From Verrucomicrobiota bacterium (lineage in GTDB: Bacteria > Verrucomicrobiota > Verrucomicrobiia > Opitutales > Oceanipulchritudinaceae): a stretch of DNA of 64,000 bases. The notes under the pieces are model-generated. The model did no database searches. It had not been told where the DNA came from and saw nothing but the letters and a program-made list of their open reading frames with translations. How positions within the stretch are numbered: the stretch's first letter is position 1; every line of letters begins with the position of its first letter. The stretch is taken from positions 1 through 64,000 of the forward strand of contig JAJOKB010000116.1 in assembly GCA_021208135.1 (NCBI GenBank). The letters run 5' to 3'. Made by a program: the position numbers and the translations under genes. This document shows positions 47,280-58,927 of the stretch, piece after piece.

Positions 47280-48614
47280 GTGAATGTTGATATTCTCGCC
47301 CATAGTCCCCAGATCCTGGGAATTCTGACCTTTCTGATACTGAATGCGCTCTTGGTTTCCTGCGAACTGAGCTTGATAAAGTTGCGGTTCAGCCATTTCA
47401 ATCCAGAACTTCTGGACTTTTTGCGCGAGGACAAACGGTTGCGCAAAGCCCTTGATCGCGCGGATGAAACAGTCCGCATCATTCGCTTTGGCACCACTTT
47501 GTGCATTCTCGGCTATGGATTGTTCTTGTTTCCCTTGCTGCATGGCCTGCTCAGCGCCTTTGAGATAAGGCACCTGGATGTTCCGACCATTGCACCATGG
47601 ATTCTGTCCTTCCTGTTTGCCACCGCCCTGCATTACCTGGTGGCTGAACTCATTGCTCGCAGTCTGGCTTTGCAGTTTCCAGTGGTCACCGTGCGTATCA
47701 GCATGCCTGTGGTAACCACTATTGGCCTCGTTTGCAGACCTTTCATTAATATCCTCAATGCCCTCGCACGCGCCCTGTTTCGCCTTTCTGGAATCGGCGA
47801 ACCGGCTCGCCTCGAGTCTTTGGATATGCAGACTCAGATTGAAATGCTGGGCGAAGAGGCCCCGGAGGTCACTGCCGTGGCTCAAAGCATACTGAAAAAC
47901 GCCTTGATGCTAAGGAACCTAGTAGTGGCAGATGTATTGCTACCACGCAATCAAGTTCAGATTTTTGACTTAAACCTGAGTTTGCAGGAAAACCTCGTCA
48001 TGGCCAGGCAGACAGGCCACACGCGGTTTCCATTGTGCGCTGGTGATCTGGACCGCTGCGTGGGACTTATCCACATCAAGGATTTGTTCCGCTACGAGGG
48101 AGATTTACAGCGACTGGATCTGCGCAAAATTAAACGTGAGATTATCCGAGTTGACGCGGAAGAGCCGCTCGAGGAAGCTTTGACCAAGTTGCTCCACCAC
48201 AGGATGCATATGGCACTGGTCATCGATGAATTTCGCGGCGCCGAGGGGGTCCTCACGCTGGAACGTATTTTGGAAGAACTGGTCGGCGATATTCAGGATG
48301 AATTTGACAGCGAGGAGGAAATTTTGATCCAACCCGCCAACAAGGTAGGCGAGGCCATGGTAGCCGGCCTAACCCCGCTGCACGAGCTGGAGGAGTTGTT
48401 TGGCGTGGAAATTTCCAGCGACGATGTCTCCACTCTTGGCGGTTTGATAAGTACTGAACTAGGCCGGATTCCCGAGGCTGGTGAAGAACTCTGTTTGCAA
48501 GGTTTGTGGTTCAAAGTAACGGAAGTTGACGAGACCAGGATTATTCAGGTACAAGTAAGAAAGATGGATGCCGAGGAACTATCCAGCGGCCAATCCAGAC
48601 AAGAAGTACCATGA
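47280..48614 (+). CDS. CNNM-domain/CBS-pair protein (hemolysin C/CorC family), GTG start
   Basis: N-terminal transmembrane region; VADVLLPRNQVQIF; CBS pair; HMALVIDEFRGAEGVLTLERILEELVGDIQDEFD; CorC_HlyC C-terminal domain. Confidence 0.88.
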   Translation: MNVDILAHSPQILGILTFLILNALLVSCELSLIKLRFSHFNPELLDFLREDKRLRKALDRADETVRIIRFGTTLCILGYGLFLFPLLHGLLSAFEIRHLDVPTIAPWILSFLFATALHYLVAELIARSLALQFPVVTVRISMPVVTTIGLVCRPFINILNALARALFRLSGIGEPARLESLDMQTQIEMLGEEAPEVTAVAQSILKNALMLRNLVVADVLLPRNQVQIFDLNLSLQENLVMARQTGHTRFPLCAGDLDRCVGLIHIKDLFRYEGDLQRLDLRKIKREIIRVDAEEPLEEALTKLLHHRMHMALVIDEFRGAEGVLTLERILEELVGDIQDEFDSEEEILIQPANKVGEAMVAGLTPLHELEELFGVEISSDDVSTLGGLISTELGRIPEAGEELCLQGLWFKVTEVDETRIIQVQVRKMDAEELSSGQSRQEVP

Positions 48615-49012
48615 TCCTGAGTAGTGCAGACATAGCATCACTGGCCCCCATTATCTACAGCCTTCTGTTGGTATGGGGATTACTGGACTGCTTTTTTGGA
48701 CACCCGTTGTTCAAGATTACCGTAGCTGTGTTTGGCATGTTTGCCGGAGCTTTGCTCGGGGCACAGATTGGGTTCATTTGGTTTGATGGCAGATGGTTGC
48801 CAGCAGTGATAGGTCTGGTAACCGGAGGCATAGCAGGCGCTCTGCTCGCATATTATTGTATCCTCGCGGGCGCTGCCATTTTTGGCGGACTCTTCGGAGC
48901 AGTGCTCATTTTTGCCTCCATGCAGCACATCTCCCCTGAAATAGCGGGGGTGGCAGCCGCTGTGGGCGGTGTGGTCTTTGCTTTTATTTCTGTCGTGCTG
49001 GTTGCCCAATGA
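48611..49012 (+). CDS. Small polytopic membrane protein, glycine-rich helices
   Basis: 133 aa, hydrophobic and Gly/Ala rich (VFGMFAGALLGAQIGFIWF...GLVTGGIAGALLAYYCILAGAAIFGGLFGAVLIF); start overlaps upstream stop (ATGA). Confidence 0.65.
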   Translation: MILSSADIASLAPIIYSLLLVWGLLDCFFGHPLFKITVAVFGMFAGALLGAQIGFIWFDGRWLPAVIGLVTGGIAGALLAYYCILAGAAIFGGLFGAVLIFASMQHISPEIAGVAAAVGGVVFAFISVVLVAQ

Positions 49013-49215
49013 TTCATATCTCCACCGCTTACACCGGTGCATTGAGGGCTGTAATCGCAGGTTGGTATTTTCTCGGCGGTCCCGATACTCTTGGCGTCGT
49101 ATCAGGTGAGTTACCGGGAATCAGGAATCTTTTTGCCAATTATATCTGGTTTTCTATCGCGGTGTTATCACTAGGTTCATTGGGGCTCTGGTATCAATGG
49201 TCGAAGAAACCTTAA
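49009..49215 (+). CDS. Small hypothetical membrane protein
   Basis: 68 aa, ATGA overlap with upstream gene; LFANYIWFSIAVLSLGSLGLWYQW. Confidence 0.5.
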   Translation: MIHISTAYTGALRAVIAGWYFLGGPDTLGVVSGELPGIRNLFANYIWFSIAVLSLGSLGLWYQWSKKP

Positions 49216-51133
49216 AGTCATTGTCAGAAAAGGCCGAGGCGGCGAGTAACGCAGGAAAACTGCAAGAGGCCATTCGGCTGTACGACGAAATGCTCACCTT
49301 TGCGCTTCAGCACAAGGTTGGTGATCGAACGGTCGCAGAAATCCAGCGGGATCGGGCAAAGGCTCTGACCACACGCGGTAAACCCCATGAGGCCATTGAG
49401 GCCGCCAAAGAAGCCCGCAGTTTGTTTCGCGCATTGGAAGATAAACGCGGCATGGCCTCCGCCAACAATACTATCGGTCTCAATTATGACCACTTGGGTG
49501 AGTATTCGTTAGCTGCTTTTCATTATCTGGACAGCTTGCAAGTGCTCAGAGAGCTAAAGTTTGAACCGGGTATTGCGCAAGTATTGAGTAACTTAGGTCT
49601 CACCTTAGCCTACATCGGAGCATATGAGGAAGCCCTTGAATATTTGCAGGAAGGGCTGGAAATGTGGCGCAAGGGGCCGACTTCGCTGGGACTTGCCATG
49701 GCCTATGCCAATATCGCCTTCGTCATGTGCGAGACGCACAGAGCCAAGGAGTCTGAGCTGTATCATCAAAAAGCGCTCGAGATTTACATCAAAGAAAATG
49801 CGATAGCGCATCAATCCAATGCCTACTGCAATCTGGCTGTGCTGGCCCAGGAAACCGGGGACATGCAGAAAATGGATCAACTGACTGCCAAGGCATTGGA
49901 GATAGCAGAGCAATCCGGCAGCAAGTTGCGTGTGGCGATCGCGCTGAATTCCAGAGGTAACTTCTACACGCATTCCGGAGACAGACAGCAAGCACGGAAT
50001 GTCTTGTTACAGGCCTTGGCCTTGTTCAAAGAGATTGATGTTCCGCGCGGTGTTGCTCTCGCATTGAAAGACCTGAGCAGTTGTGCCGAGGATGCAGGGC
50101 AAGCGCTGGCGCATTTGCGCGAAGGGCTGAAGATCGCTGAACATGCAAATTTGATTCCGGTACAACTGGCGATTCTGGAACTGCTACATTCTCAACAGGT
50201 AAAACAGGATTTGTGGCGTGAAGCCCATTCTACCTACCAAACCTTGAGCGCACTAAAAACGCGCTTGCTGAATGATCGCGCTGAATTTAAAATACGCAGC
50301 ATCCATCTTGAGCTTGAATTGTCTCAATCCAGGATGGAAACCGCTCTTCAACGCGAACGTTCCGATGCCCTGCAAAAGCGCTCTGGACGAAGCAGAAAAA
50401 ACAACGCAATATTGCGCAGGAAGAAAATAGGCAGAAAACACAATTACTGCATTTCGCCGCTCACGATCTCAGAAACATGATTTCAGGAATGGTAGGCACC
50501 TCGGAATATGTGGTCCACGAATTGAACGGATTGCCCACATTTCCAGAGTTGCGGGAGATGGCAGGCCTGACCGCACAGTCCGCCCGCCAAATGTTGCAGA
50601 GCCTCAATTGCATTCTGGATGCCGCCGCTATCGAACGCGGCAATATTCAATTGCATCCAACTCGATTCAAATCGCATTCCATGATCAAAGAGGCGATCGC
50701 TTTTTGGCATTTTACAGCTCATTCCAAAAACCAGCAACTGGTCATTGGCAGCGACTCTGATGATATCGAACTGTTCGCAGATCGCATACGTTTAATGGAT
50801 TGCCTGGGCAATCTGATCAGTAACGCCATTAAGTACGCTGAGTTGAATACACGCATAGAAGTGGGTTCCTCAGTGCGCGACGGACATTGGTGCCTCTATG
50901 TCAAAGACGAAGGCCCTGGCATCAGCGATAAAGATTTGCAGAAGCTGGGCAATGCGTTTCAACGCCTTTCAGCTAATCCAACAGGTGGCGAATCCTCAAT
51001 CGGGATTGGCCTCTTTATTGTTACCAGAATCATGGAGCTGCACGGTGGCAGACTTGAAGTTTTCTCAGAGAAAGGAAAGGGTTCATGTTTTGAATTGTTA
51101 CTACCTGAAGAAACTTCATTGAATGCCTCATGA
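49197..51133 (+). CDS. TPR-repeat sensor histidine kinase (apparent frameshift about 50360-50410)
   Basis: Multiple TPRs in the first ORF (ANNTIGLNYDHLGEYSLAAFHYLDSL etc.); second frame LLHFAAHDLRNMISGM H-box, LGNLISNAIKYAE N-box, DEGPGI, IGIGLFIVTRIMELHGG. Confidence 0.85.
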
Positions 51134-52455
51134 GCGCGGCAGAAACCATCCTTTCCGTTTCCGAAATCACCCGTTCCATAAAGGTGTTGCTTGAGCGTGC
51201 ACACCCGCAGGTGACATTGCGTGGGGAAGTCAGCAATCTTCGCTACCAAAGCAGCGGTCATATCTATTTCACACTTAAGGACGATAACGCCCAAATTAAG
51301 GGAGTCATTTTTGCCTCAGCAGCACGCAGTCTTGGTATGCGTCTCCAGGAGGGACAATCTATTGTCGGCACTGGAAGGCTCTCTTTGTACGAGCCACAAG
51401 GCAGTTACCAAATAATTTTTCAATCTGTCCAGCCAGATGGGTTAGGTCGATTGCACGCCGCCTTTGAACAACTCAAAACCAAACTCCAGTTGGAGGGCTT
51501 ATTCGCCCCGGAAAGGAAACGCAAGATTCCCGTTTGGCCAAGGCGCGTAGGTATCCTCACCTCAGCCAGTGGCGCTGTCATCCGCGATATTTGTAGCGTT
51601 CTGCAACGGCGCTCATGGAAAGGTGATGTTTTCGTGGTTCCTGTTAGGGTACAGGGATCAGGTGCGGCCAGGGAAATAGCAGATTCCGTTCGTTGGGCAG
51701 ATGAGAATCAGTTGTTCGACTTGCTCATTGTTGCGAGAGGGGGCGGCAGCCTCGAGGATTTATGGCCCTTCAACGAGGAAATCCTGGTGAGGGCTGTTGC
51801 CGCTTGTAAAACGCCCGTCATTTCCGCTGTTGGCCACGAAACCGACTTCACTTTATCAGACTTCACAGCGGATTGGCGCGCTGAGACTCCAACAGCTGCC
51901 GCTGAGTTACTGTGCGCCAATTTGCAGTCGTTTAGAGATCGTCTGCACACTGCTGGAATTAGCTTTAGTCAGGCTACGCGCAATCAATGGCAACGCGTAC
52001 TGCAACAGGGTGACCTGATGCGCATGCGTCTAGAGTCTCAATCACCACAAAAACTCTTGGTCAACTGGCGTCAGCGGTTAGGATATTGTAGCCAAAGACT
52101 GCACTCATTGCCTAAAATCGAATGGCACAGCAATAAAGTCAAACAACACAATTTAGCGCTAAGACTGAGTGCCCGTCATCCGGGCACCCTAGTGCGTAAC
52201 GAAAAACGCAGTTTACTCCAGTTAGCGCAAAGGCTGGAAATTGCCACCGTCCGCGGAATTGGGCAAATAAAACAACAACTGCAAAATTGTAGCAGACATC
52301 TGGAACTGCTGAGCACAGACAGTGTATTGCAGCGCGGCTTTACCATGACCTTGGATGCCACTGGCAAGGTGGTCGAATCCGCTCAATCGGTACCACAGTC
52401 AGCCCGACTGACGATTCGGTTTAAAGACGGCGATCTGGATGTTGAGCGAAGCTAG
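51130..52455 (+). CDS. xseA: Exodeoxyribonuclease VII large subunit
   Basis: LSVSEITRSIKVLLERAHPQVTLRGEVSNLRYQSSGHIYFTLKDDNAQIKGVIF; RGGGSLEDLWPFNEE; ISAVGHETDFTLSDFTADWRAETPTAAAE. Confidence 0.97.
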   Translation: MSAAETILSVSEITRSIKVLLERAHPQVTLRGEVSNLRYQSSGHIYFTLKDDNAQIKGVIFASAARSLGMRLQEGQSIVGTGRLSLYEPQGSYQIIFQSVQPDGLGRLHAAFEQLKTKLQLEGLFAPERKRKIPVWPRRVGILTSASGAVIRDICSVLQRRSWKGDVFVVPVRVQGSGAAREIADSVRWADENQLFDLLIVARGGGSLEDLWPFNEEILVRAVAACKTPVISAVGHETDFTLSDFTADWRAETPTAAAELLCANLQSFRDRLHTAGISFSQATRNQWQRVLQQGDLMRMRLESQSPQKLLVNWRQRLGYCSQRLHSLPKIEWHSNKVKQHNLALRLSARHPGTLVRNEKRSLLQLAQRLEIATVRGIGQIKQQLQNCSRHLELLSTDSVLQRGFTMTLDATGKVVESAQSVPQSARLTIRFKDGDLDVERS

Positions 52456-52522
52456 CCTGCGCGCCTCATTACCGATCCGAAATCACGGCAAGTTCATGTC
52501 CAGAGAACTAGCCCCAATCAAC

Positions 52523-54032
52523 TCACCAGAGAGCTGGATACAAACCAAGCACTAGCGTCGCCGCCAGCAACACTGCCAGAAACAACTTGGTACCCAATGA
52601 GGGTGCATGGATGGAGATCTCTGTTTCCTGGTCAAAAATCGGCCTCTTGAACACCGCAGCTCTCATCCATCCGAAGTAATAGTAAATGGAAAGTACCACT
52701 CCCAGCAGGGCGACCGCCAAAATGACATAAAGTTCTGCCTGCACCGCAGCGATGAAAATCAAAACCTTGGCGACAAAACCAGCCAATGGCGGAATCCCCG
52801 CCAAAGAACCGAGTCCGATCACCAGCGAACTACCTAGAAACGTATTGCGCTCAAGCAGGTTGTTAAAGTCCTCGATCTCGAGTTGTTCATCTGACTCGGA
52901 TTGCATATGCCCCATCACCTGAAACACTGTAAATGAGGCCACGGCATAAACAATCATGTAGAAAAACAGAACCGGAAGCACCCAGTCTACCCCGCGCAGA
53001 GCGGCGAGAAAGCCTACCAATAAAATACCTGCATGGGCAACACCGGATAAACCCATCACGCGCTTGACGTTACTTTGCGCAAGAGCAGCGGTATTGCCAA
53101 AAAGCAAGGTAGCAATAGCGACAACAGCTAATATCGGGTACAAAAATGCCTGCAATGCCATGAATGGGCCGGTCAACAAAATGTAGAATAAAAAGAACCC
53201 GGATGCCTTAGAACTCACCGCAAGAAATGCTGTAACCGGCGAAGGTGCGCCCTGGTATACGTCTGGAATCCAGAATTGGAAGGGAAATGCACCCATCTTG
53301 AACGCAATTCCGGCCAATACCAATACCACCCCAGTTAACACAAGTGGGTTTTGGGCATTACTAAACAATTCATCGCCAGCAGTCAAAAATGCGTTAAGCT
53401 GGGAAAAATCAAGTGGATTGCCTGTGGCTCCAACTAACATCGGGTTGCTGGCTGCACCGAATAACAGCACAATACCAAACAACAGCAGAGCCGAACTGAA
53501 GGCACCCATTACAAGGTATTTGATCCCGGCTTCCAGCGAGGCAACGTTTTTTCGGGTAAATGCCACCAAAATATAGAAACCAATGGCCACAGTCTCCAAT
53601 GCAACGAACAAGAGTATGAAATTATGACTTTGCACCAGAATCATGAACGCAGCCGTCACAACCAGCTGGATGTGTACAAATTCCACCTTCACGCCACCCC
53701 GTACCCTGAAAAATACCAGCGCCAAATGACTGACAAGAATGGAGGCTGTGAGCAGGAACACCCTGGCAAAATCCGACAGTAGGGTCTGTCGCACAGTCTC
53801 AGCAAAAATCAAGCTCTGAAATCCTGCAGGCCGCCCTGCGATAATATACACCAAAAGCCCAAGAACCAAAAAACTGCAACGCAATCGCCAGTCGAAAGAT
53901 ACAGACCTTGCGCTTCGGCATGAATAACTCCAGCACCAATAATAGCACGGCACCTACTCCCAGAAGAATCTCCGGCAGCAATGCGCCCCATTGGTTGGTA
54001 TCGGTTATAACTTGTAAATGTGACAGATCCAT
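52523..54032 (-). CDS. nuoN: NADH-quinone oxidoreductase subunit N (apparent frameshift in homopolymer 53868-53873)
   Basis: N-terminal ORF MDLSHLQVITDTNQWGALLPEILLGVGAVLLLVLELFMPKRK, second frame LVLGLLVYIIAGR...KMGAFPFQFWIPDVYQGAPSPVTAFLAVSSKASGF. Confidence 0.94.
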
Positions 54033-54044
54033 ATGACCAGCGGG

Positions 54045-55601
54045 TTAGTCTTCAAAGGTATGCACGTGCTGCACTTCGTATGCGGCAAAAGGAGAATCCA
54101 CCAGGGATTGGTGAATCGCATCGGAAAAGGAACGGGGCCAGAAACCAACTACCAGTAATCCGACCAGCAGAACGACTCCAGCGAGTTTTTCCGTCTTGCT
54201 CAAATCGCCACCTTGAATCGGCTGTGCAGGAGAGTCTCCGTAAAATATCGACGCCACTGCCCGCAAACCGTAAATCGCAGAGATTACAATGCCCAGAATG
54301 GCGGGAATAAGTACCCAGGGAGCTTCAGACTTCCAAAGTGACACGAAAATCGCCAACTCACCCCAGAAATTGGCAAATCCGGGGAGCCCAATACTTGCCA
54401 TGGTAGCAGCCACAAAAAAGGCCATTAACACAGGTGCCTTTTGCGCCAACCCACCCATGCTCGGCATATCCAGAGTGCCACACCTGCGTTCAATACCATC
54501 GGCAAGCATGAATAGTAAGGCGACAGACAAACCATGTGCAAACATCATTAGAATGGCTCCACCCACTCCTATGACCGAAAAAGCATATAAGCCGAGAAAA
54601 GCATAGCCCATGTGCATGACAGAGGCATTTCCCAACATGAGTTTGAGATCGCGCTGGGCTACGGTAACCAGTCCGATAACGACAATATTGGCAAGCGCCA
54701 GCCACATCAACAGCGGTCCCCACGATGCGGCAGCATCAGGAAGCACCGGCAAAGCAATCTGAATCAAACCATAAAGACCAAATTTTTTCAACACGCCGGC
54801 ATGTAACATGGCAACGGGTGCCGGAGCCGTGGCATAACCACGGGGAGCCCAGGAATGAAATGGAAAAAGCGAAACCAGAATACCAAAGCCAATGAGCAAC
54901 AACACATATATCCAGTTGTCGAGATTGCCTTCATAAAAAGCCATCTGCAACGCTGGTATTGTGAACTCACTCACACCGGCTTCAAGGTATAGCAACAACA
55001 ATCCCGCGAGCGTTATCATCGCGCCGAGTGTAAGGTAAATCGTCATTTCCAACGCTACACTCTTGCGTCCTCTACGCCCCCAAATGGCAATCATTATAAA
55101 GGTCGGTATGAGTGCGAATTCATGGAAAAAGTAGAAAAAGAAGACATCAATTGATGCAAATACACCCATTAGGCCCGACTGCATGATGAGCAACAGCACT
55201 ACGAACAAGCGCAAGCGATCAATGCCCATCTTAAGCGTGTAAAGCGCTGCGGCCAAACCAGTCAATCCCGCCAGAACAAACATCGGCAAGGCTATTGCGT
55301 TCAATCCAAGATACAGCGAAATACCAAAAGTCTGCAACCCGGTGAAAGATCTCGATGTAAAAGCATAACCTCCGTCCGGCTGCGTTAACAAATAACTGGG
55401 CCACAACCAGAGCGCGATCAATGCCGGAATAGCAAAGCCCACTACCGTCATGGTGCGCACCGCACCATCAGTCAATCTCCCGGCTACAGACAGGGACAAC
55501 GCTGCGGCCAAAGGCGCCACTATAGCAAGCAACACCAGACTGGCATTAAGTGTAGGATACTGCTCGTGCGCTGCAGTGAATATGTTGGCTAGCATTGACA
55601 T
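54045..55601 (-). CDS. nuoM: NADH-quinone oxidoreductase subunit M
   Basis: SLFPFHSWAPRGYATAPAPVAMLHAGVLKKFGLYGLIQIALPVLP; proton-pumping antiporter-like family. Confidence 0.95.
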   Translation of the reverse strand: MSMLANIFTAAHEQYPTLNASLVLLAIVAPLAAALSLSVAGRLTDGAVRTMTVVGFAIPALIALWLWPSYLLTQPDGGYAFTSRSFTGLQTFGISLYLGLNAIALPMFVLAGLTGLAAALYTLKMGIDRLRLFVVLLLIMQSGLMGVFASIDVFFFYFFHEFALIPTFIMIAIWGRRGRKSVALEMTIYLTLGAMITLAGLLLLYLEAGVSEFTIPALQMAFYEGNLDNWIYVLLLIGFGILVSLFPFHSWAPRGYATAPAPVAMLHAGVLKKFGLYGLIQIALPVLPDAAASWGPLLMWLALANIVVIGLVTVAQRDLKLMLGNASVMHMGYAFLGLYAFSVIGVGGAILMMFAHGLSVALLFMLADGIERRCGTLDMPSMGGLAQKAPVLMAFFVAATMASIGLPGFANFWGELAIFVSLWKSEAPWVLIPAILGIVISAIYGLRAVASIFYGDSPAQPIQGGDLSKTEKLAGVVLLVGLLVVGFWPRSFSDAIHQSLVDSPFAAYEVQHVHTFED

Positions 55602-55604
55602 GGC

Positions 55605-57504
55605 TCAGAACAGGCTGAAAACGTTGGTGGCATAAGCGAGGAATAGCAGTAGTCCAGTAAAGAACCACCACACGTAGGCGGAGACACTGCCGGTGTGCAA
55701 CGAGCGGGCAAGGATACCGAACAAGCCAGCTACGCCAGCCGCCCCGCGGACAAGAAGCCCGCCGATAAACAATGTGTCCAGAAAATCAATGAGGTCTGCG
55801 ACCCGCTGCTGCACTTTAGTCACATAAGCGCTGTACAGTTCATCAAACCAGAAACGCGAACGGCTCACATTAAACACAGCAGGCAACTTGGCTTCCAGGG
55901 CGTCGGTGTTGCCGGAGTTGCGACCGTAGAACAACCACGACAACAAGAGTCCACCACCGCCGGCAAATATGGAAATAACTACCATCAACAGTTTGTCACT
56001 GCCCTTGGGATGAAGCACCGCACCATCCAGGATACCATGCAGCACGCCCGGATAAAGTACCATGTACCCGCCTCCCACGGCAAACACAGATAAAATGACC
56101 AACGGCAACCACATCACCCAAGGCGATTCATGAGCATGCCCGGCAGCCTCCGACCTGGCACTGCCCAGGAATGCCACCACAAATAACCGCCCCATGTAGG
56201 TTGCAGTCATCAGAGCGGTGATGACAAGGATGACAAATGCCGGAGTACTCTGCAGCTTGGCAACGAACAGGATGGCATCTTTGCTGAAAAATCCAGCGGA
56301 GATAAATGGAATTCCGGCAATGGCAATCACACCGAGCAGAAAAGTGATCCCTGTTACGGGCATCTTGCGCAGCAAACCTCCCATTTTGTATATGTCCTGC
56401 TCGTGATGCATGGCATGGATCACCGAACCCGAACCTAAGAACATCAGTGCTTTGAAAAACGCGTGTGTAGTCAGGTGGAACATCGCCGCTCCAAGGCCAT
56501 ACAGTACTGCATCCCCGCCCTGAGCCAATCCATAGGTGGTTCCCAATCCAAATGCTGCTACCATGTAGCCCAATTGAGACAGAGTGGAATAGGCAAGAAT
56601 CTTCTTGATATCATTCTGCGCAAAGGCCCAGAACGCTGCAGAAAAGGCTGTTATCAACCCTACCCAGGTGATCACCGTCAATGCCTCAGGTGTGAAAAGA
56701 AAAAATACTCTCGCTAACAGAAAAACACCGGCTGCAACCATGGTTGCAGCGTGAATCAAGGCCGAGATCGGAGTTGGACCCTCCATTGCATCAGGCAACC
56801 AGACATGCAATGGCATCTGTGCAGATTTACCCAGGACACCGCAGAATAAAAGCAATCCGAGAGCGGCACTCACCGTTCCCTCGTTCACGTCAACAGCAGC
56901 AGCCAAAGCTGTCAGCTCAGTCGTACCAAAAGTCCAGTAGGTCAGAATGATACCAAGCAAAAACCCAAAATCCCCTACCCGATTCACTATAAATGCTTTC
57001 TTGGAGGCCGCCGCTGCCGATGGCTTTTTTAAATAATGTCCAATCAACATGTAGGAACTGAATCCAACCAATTCCCAGAAAATGAAAATCATGAACAGAC
57101 TATCGGCCAACACTATGCCCAACATTGAAAACATAAATATCGACAGTCCGCCAAAAAAAACGCGCCTTGGCAGCGTCATCGTGCATGTAGCCCCAGCTGA
57201 ACAGATGAATCCAGAAACCGACAAAACCTACCACGAAAAGCATGAGCGCGGATACATCGTTCAGGAAAAATCCCAGCGAAAGACTCAGCGATCCCAGCGT
57301 CAACCACGGCACCGACACCTGAAGATTCTCACCATCCCAACCGCCTCCATACAGCAGGTAAAGCGCTGTTGACATGATTACACCTGCGGCAGTAATCGAA
57401 ACAAGGGCGGAGAAATTGCCACAACGGCGCCCAAATAAGGCTATGATGACTGCCGCAACCAGAGGTGCAAGCAGTAGCAATAGAAGCAATTCAGCGGTTT
57501 GCAT
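55605..57504 (-). CDS. nuoL: NADH-quinone oxidoreductase subunit L (apparent frameshift in homopolymer 57153-57160)
   Basis: [25 protein letters not shown]...YMHDDAAKARFF / GGLSIFMFSMLGIVLADSLFMIFIFWELVGFSSYMLIG. Confidence 0.95.
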
Positions 57505-57824
57505 TAGTTTTTAAGCGCGTTCAGTTCGTTTAACTCGACCGTTTGCCTACGGCGCCAAAGTGTCACGATAATGGCAAGCCCAACTGCCACCTCACAGGCG
57601 GCTATGGCAATAATGAAAAGTACAAAAACAGGCCCCGCCATCAATGCATGCTCCGTCGTCGCATTAAAGCGCGAAAAGGCCACCAACCCGAGAATGCTGG
57701 CTGCAAGCATCAATTCCAGACACATCAGTACAATCAGAGCGTTGCGGCGCAACAATACACCGAAGGCACCAATCGAAAACAACAGTCCGGCTACAATCAG
57801 ATAATGTGACAGTCCTATACTCAT
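57504..57824 (-). CDS. nuoK: NADH-quinone oxidoreductase subunit K
   Basis: [39 protein letters not shown]. Confidence 0.96.
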   Translation of the reverse strand: MSIGLSHYLIVAGLLFSIGAFGVLLRRNALIVLMCLELMLAASILGLVAFSRFNATTEHALMAGPVFVLFIIAIAACEVAVGLAIIVTLWRRRQTVELNELNALKN

Positions 57825-58345
57825 GAACGGGTCTCCTCAGTACCAGTGGCATCCAACTCACGGCGACAGATGACGATGACACCAATCATCGCTATCAACA
57901 GCATGAATCCAGCGATTTGAAAGGGCAGAATATGGCGGGTGAACAGTTCCACACCAAAAGCGTACGCACTGGCCGCAGGCGCATCCACGGAAATGTCAGC
58001 AAATCCGCCCTGCTCCATGCTGCGGTTAACTAAGCCAATCACCCCAAATGACAATATGGCTAGCGCCACCAGACTTGCCGCATAGGTCAGTACCTTCGGG
58101 CGCGGCGCGTGTTCGGCGTCGATCAACATGATGATGAATAAAAACAAAACCACGATGGCACCCGCATAAACCAACACCTGCAGGATAGCCAACAGGTAGG
58201 TTTCCAAAAGCACGAACATCGCCGCCAGTCCCACAAAGGATACGATCATATTCATTGCCGCATTGACCGGATTGCGGTTGGTGGCAACCAACAGCGCCGG
58301 TACTATGACCATCGTCGCAAATATAATAAACAGCCAGTTCAGCAT
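57821..58345 (-). CDS. nuoJ: NADH-quinone oxidoreductase subunit J
   Basis: [51 protein letters not shown]. Confidence 0.95.
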   Translation of the reverse strand: MLNWLFIIFATMVIVPALLVATNRNPVNAAMNMIVSFVGLAAMFVLLETYLLAILQVLVYAGAIVVLFLFIIMLIDAEHAPRPKVLTYAASLVALAILSFGVIGLVNRSMEQGGFADISVDAPAASAYAFGVELFTRHILPFQIAGFMLLIAMIGVIVICRRELDATGTEETRS

Positions 58346-58356
58346 GGCAGACAGTG

Positions 58357-58902
58357 TTAGTGGTGACCCCCGGAAGCAGCTAACTCAGCCGCTTTCTTTT
58401 TATCCCATTTGAAGTGTTGGTCCGGCAAAGTTCCGCCGATCTCATACAGTTTGTCTTTTTTGAAGACCAACTCTTCGCGACTCAACCCATTGAGCGAAAA
58501 GATATCCTGCAAGAAAATGGCTTCTTCAGGACACACTTCCTGACAGAAACCACAATAGATGCAGCGTAACATATTGATCTCAAACTCTTCAGGCGCCTTT
58601 TCCACATGTGCGGTATCCGCGTCCTCAGCTATGGACCCCGGAGTTATTCGAATCGCCTTTGGCGGACAGACGAACTCACATAATTGGCAAGAAACACACT
58701 TTTCCCGACCATTGGGATCTTTGACCAATGTCGGTACACCGCGATAGCCAGTTGGTATGTCCGGGCGCTCATCCGGATACTCCAACGTGACTGGCGGTTT
58801 CAACATGTTCTTCATGGTGATCTTCAGACCACCAATGATCTGCGGTAAATAGGTCCTTTCCGCCAGACTCAGTGGTTTGCGCTCAAGTACTTTGATAGCC
58901 AT
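58357..58902 (-). CDS. nuoI: NADH-quinone oxidoreductase subunit I (two 4Fe-4S)
   Basis: CVSCQLCEFVCPPKAIRI and CIYCGFCQEVCPEEAI. Confidence 0.96.
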   Translation of the reverse strand: MAIKVLERKPLSLAERTYLPQIIGGLKITMKNMLKPPVTLEYPDERPDIPTGYRGVPTLVKDPNGREKCVSCQLCEFVCPPKAIRITPGSIAEDADTAHVEKAPEEFEINMLRCIYCGFCQEVCPEEAIFLQDIFSLNGLSREELVFKKDKLYEIGGTLPDQHFKWDKKKAAELAASGGHH

Positions 58903-58927
58903 GATTTTAGTGAGTTGCGGGTCCAGA

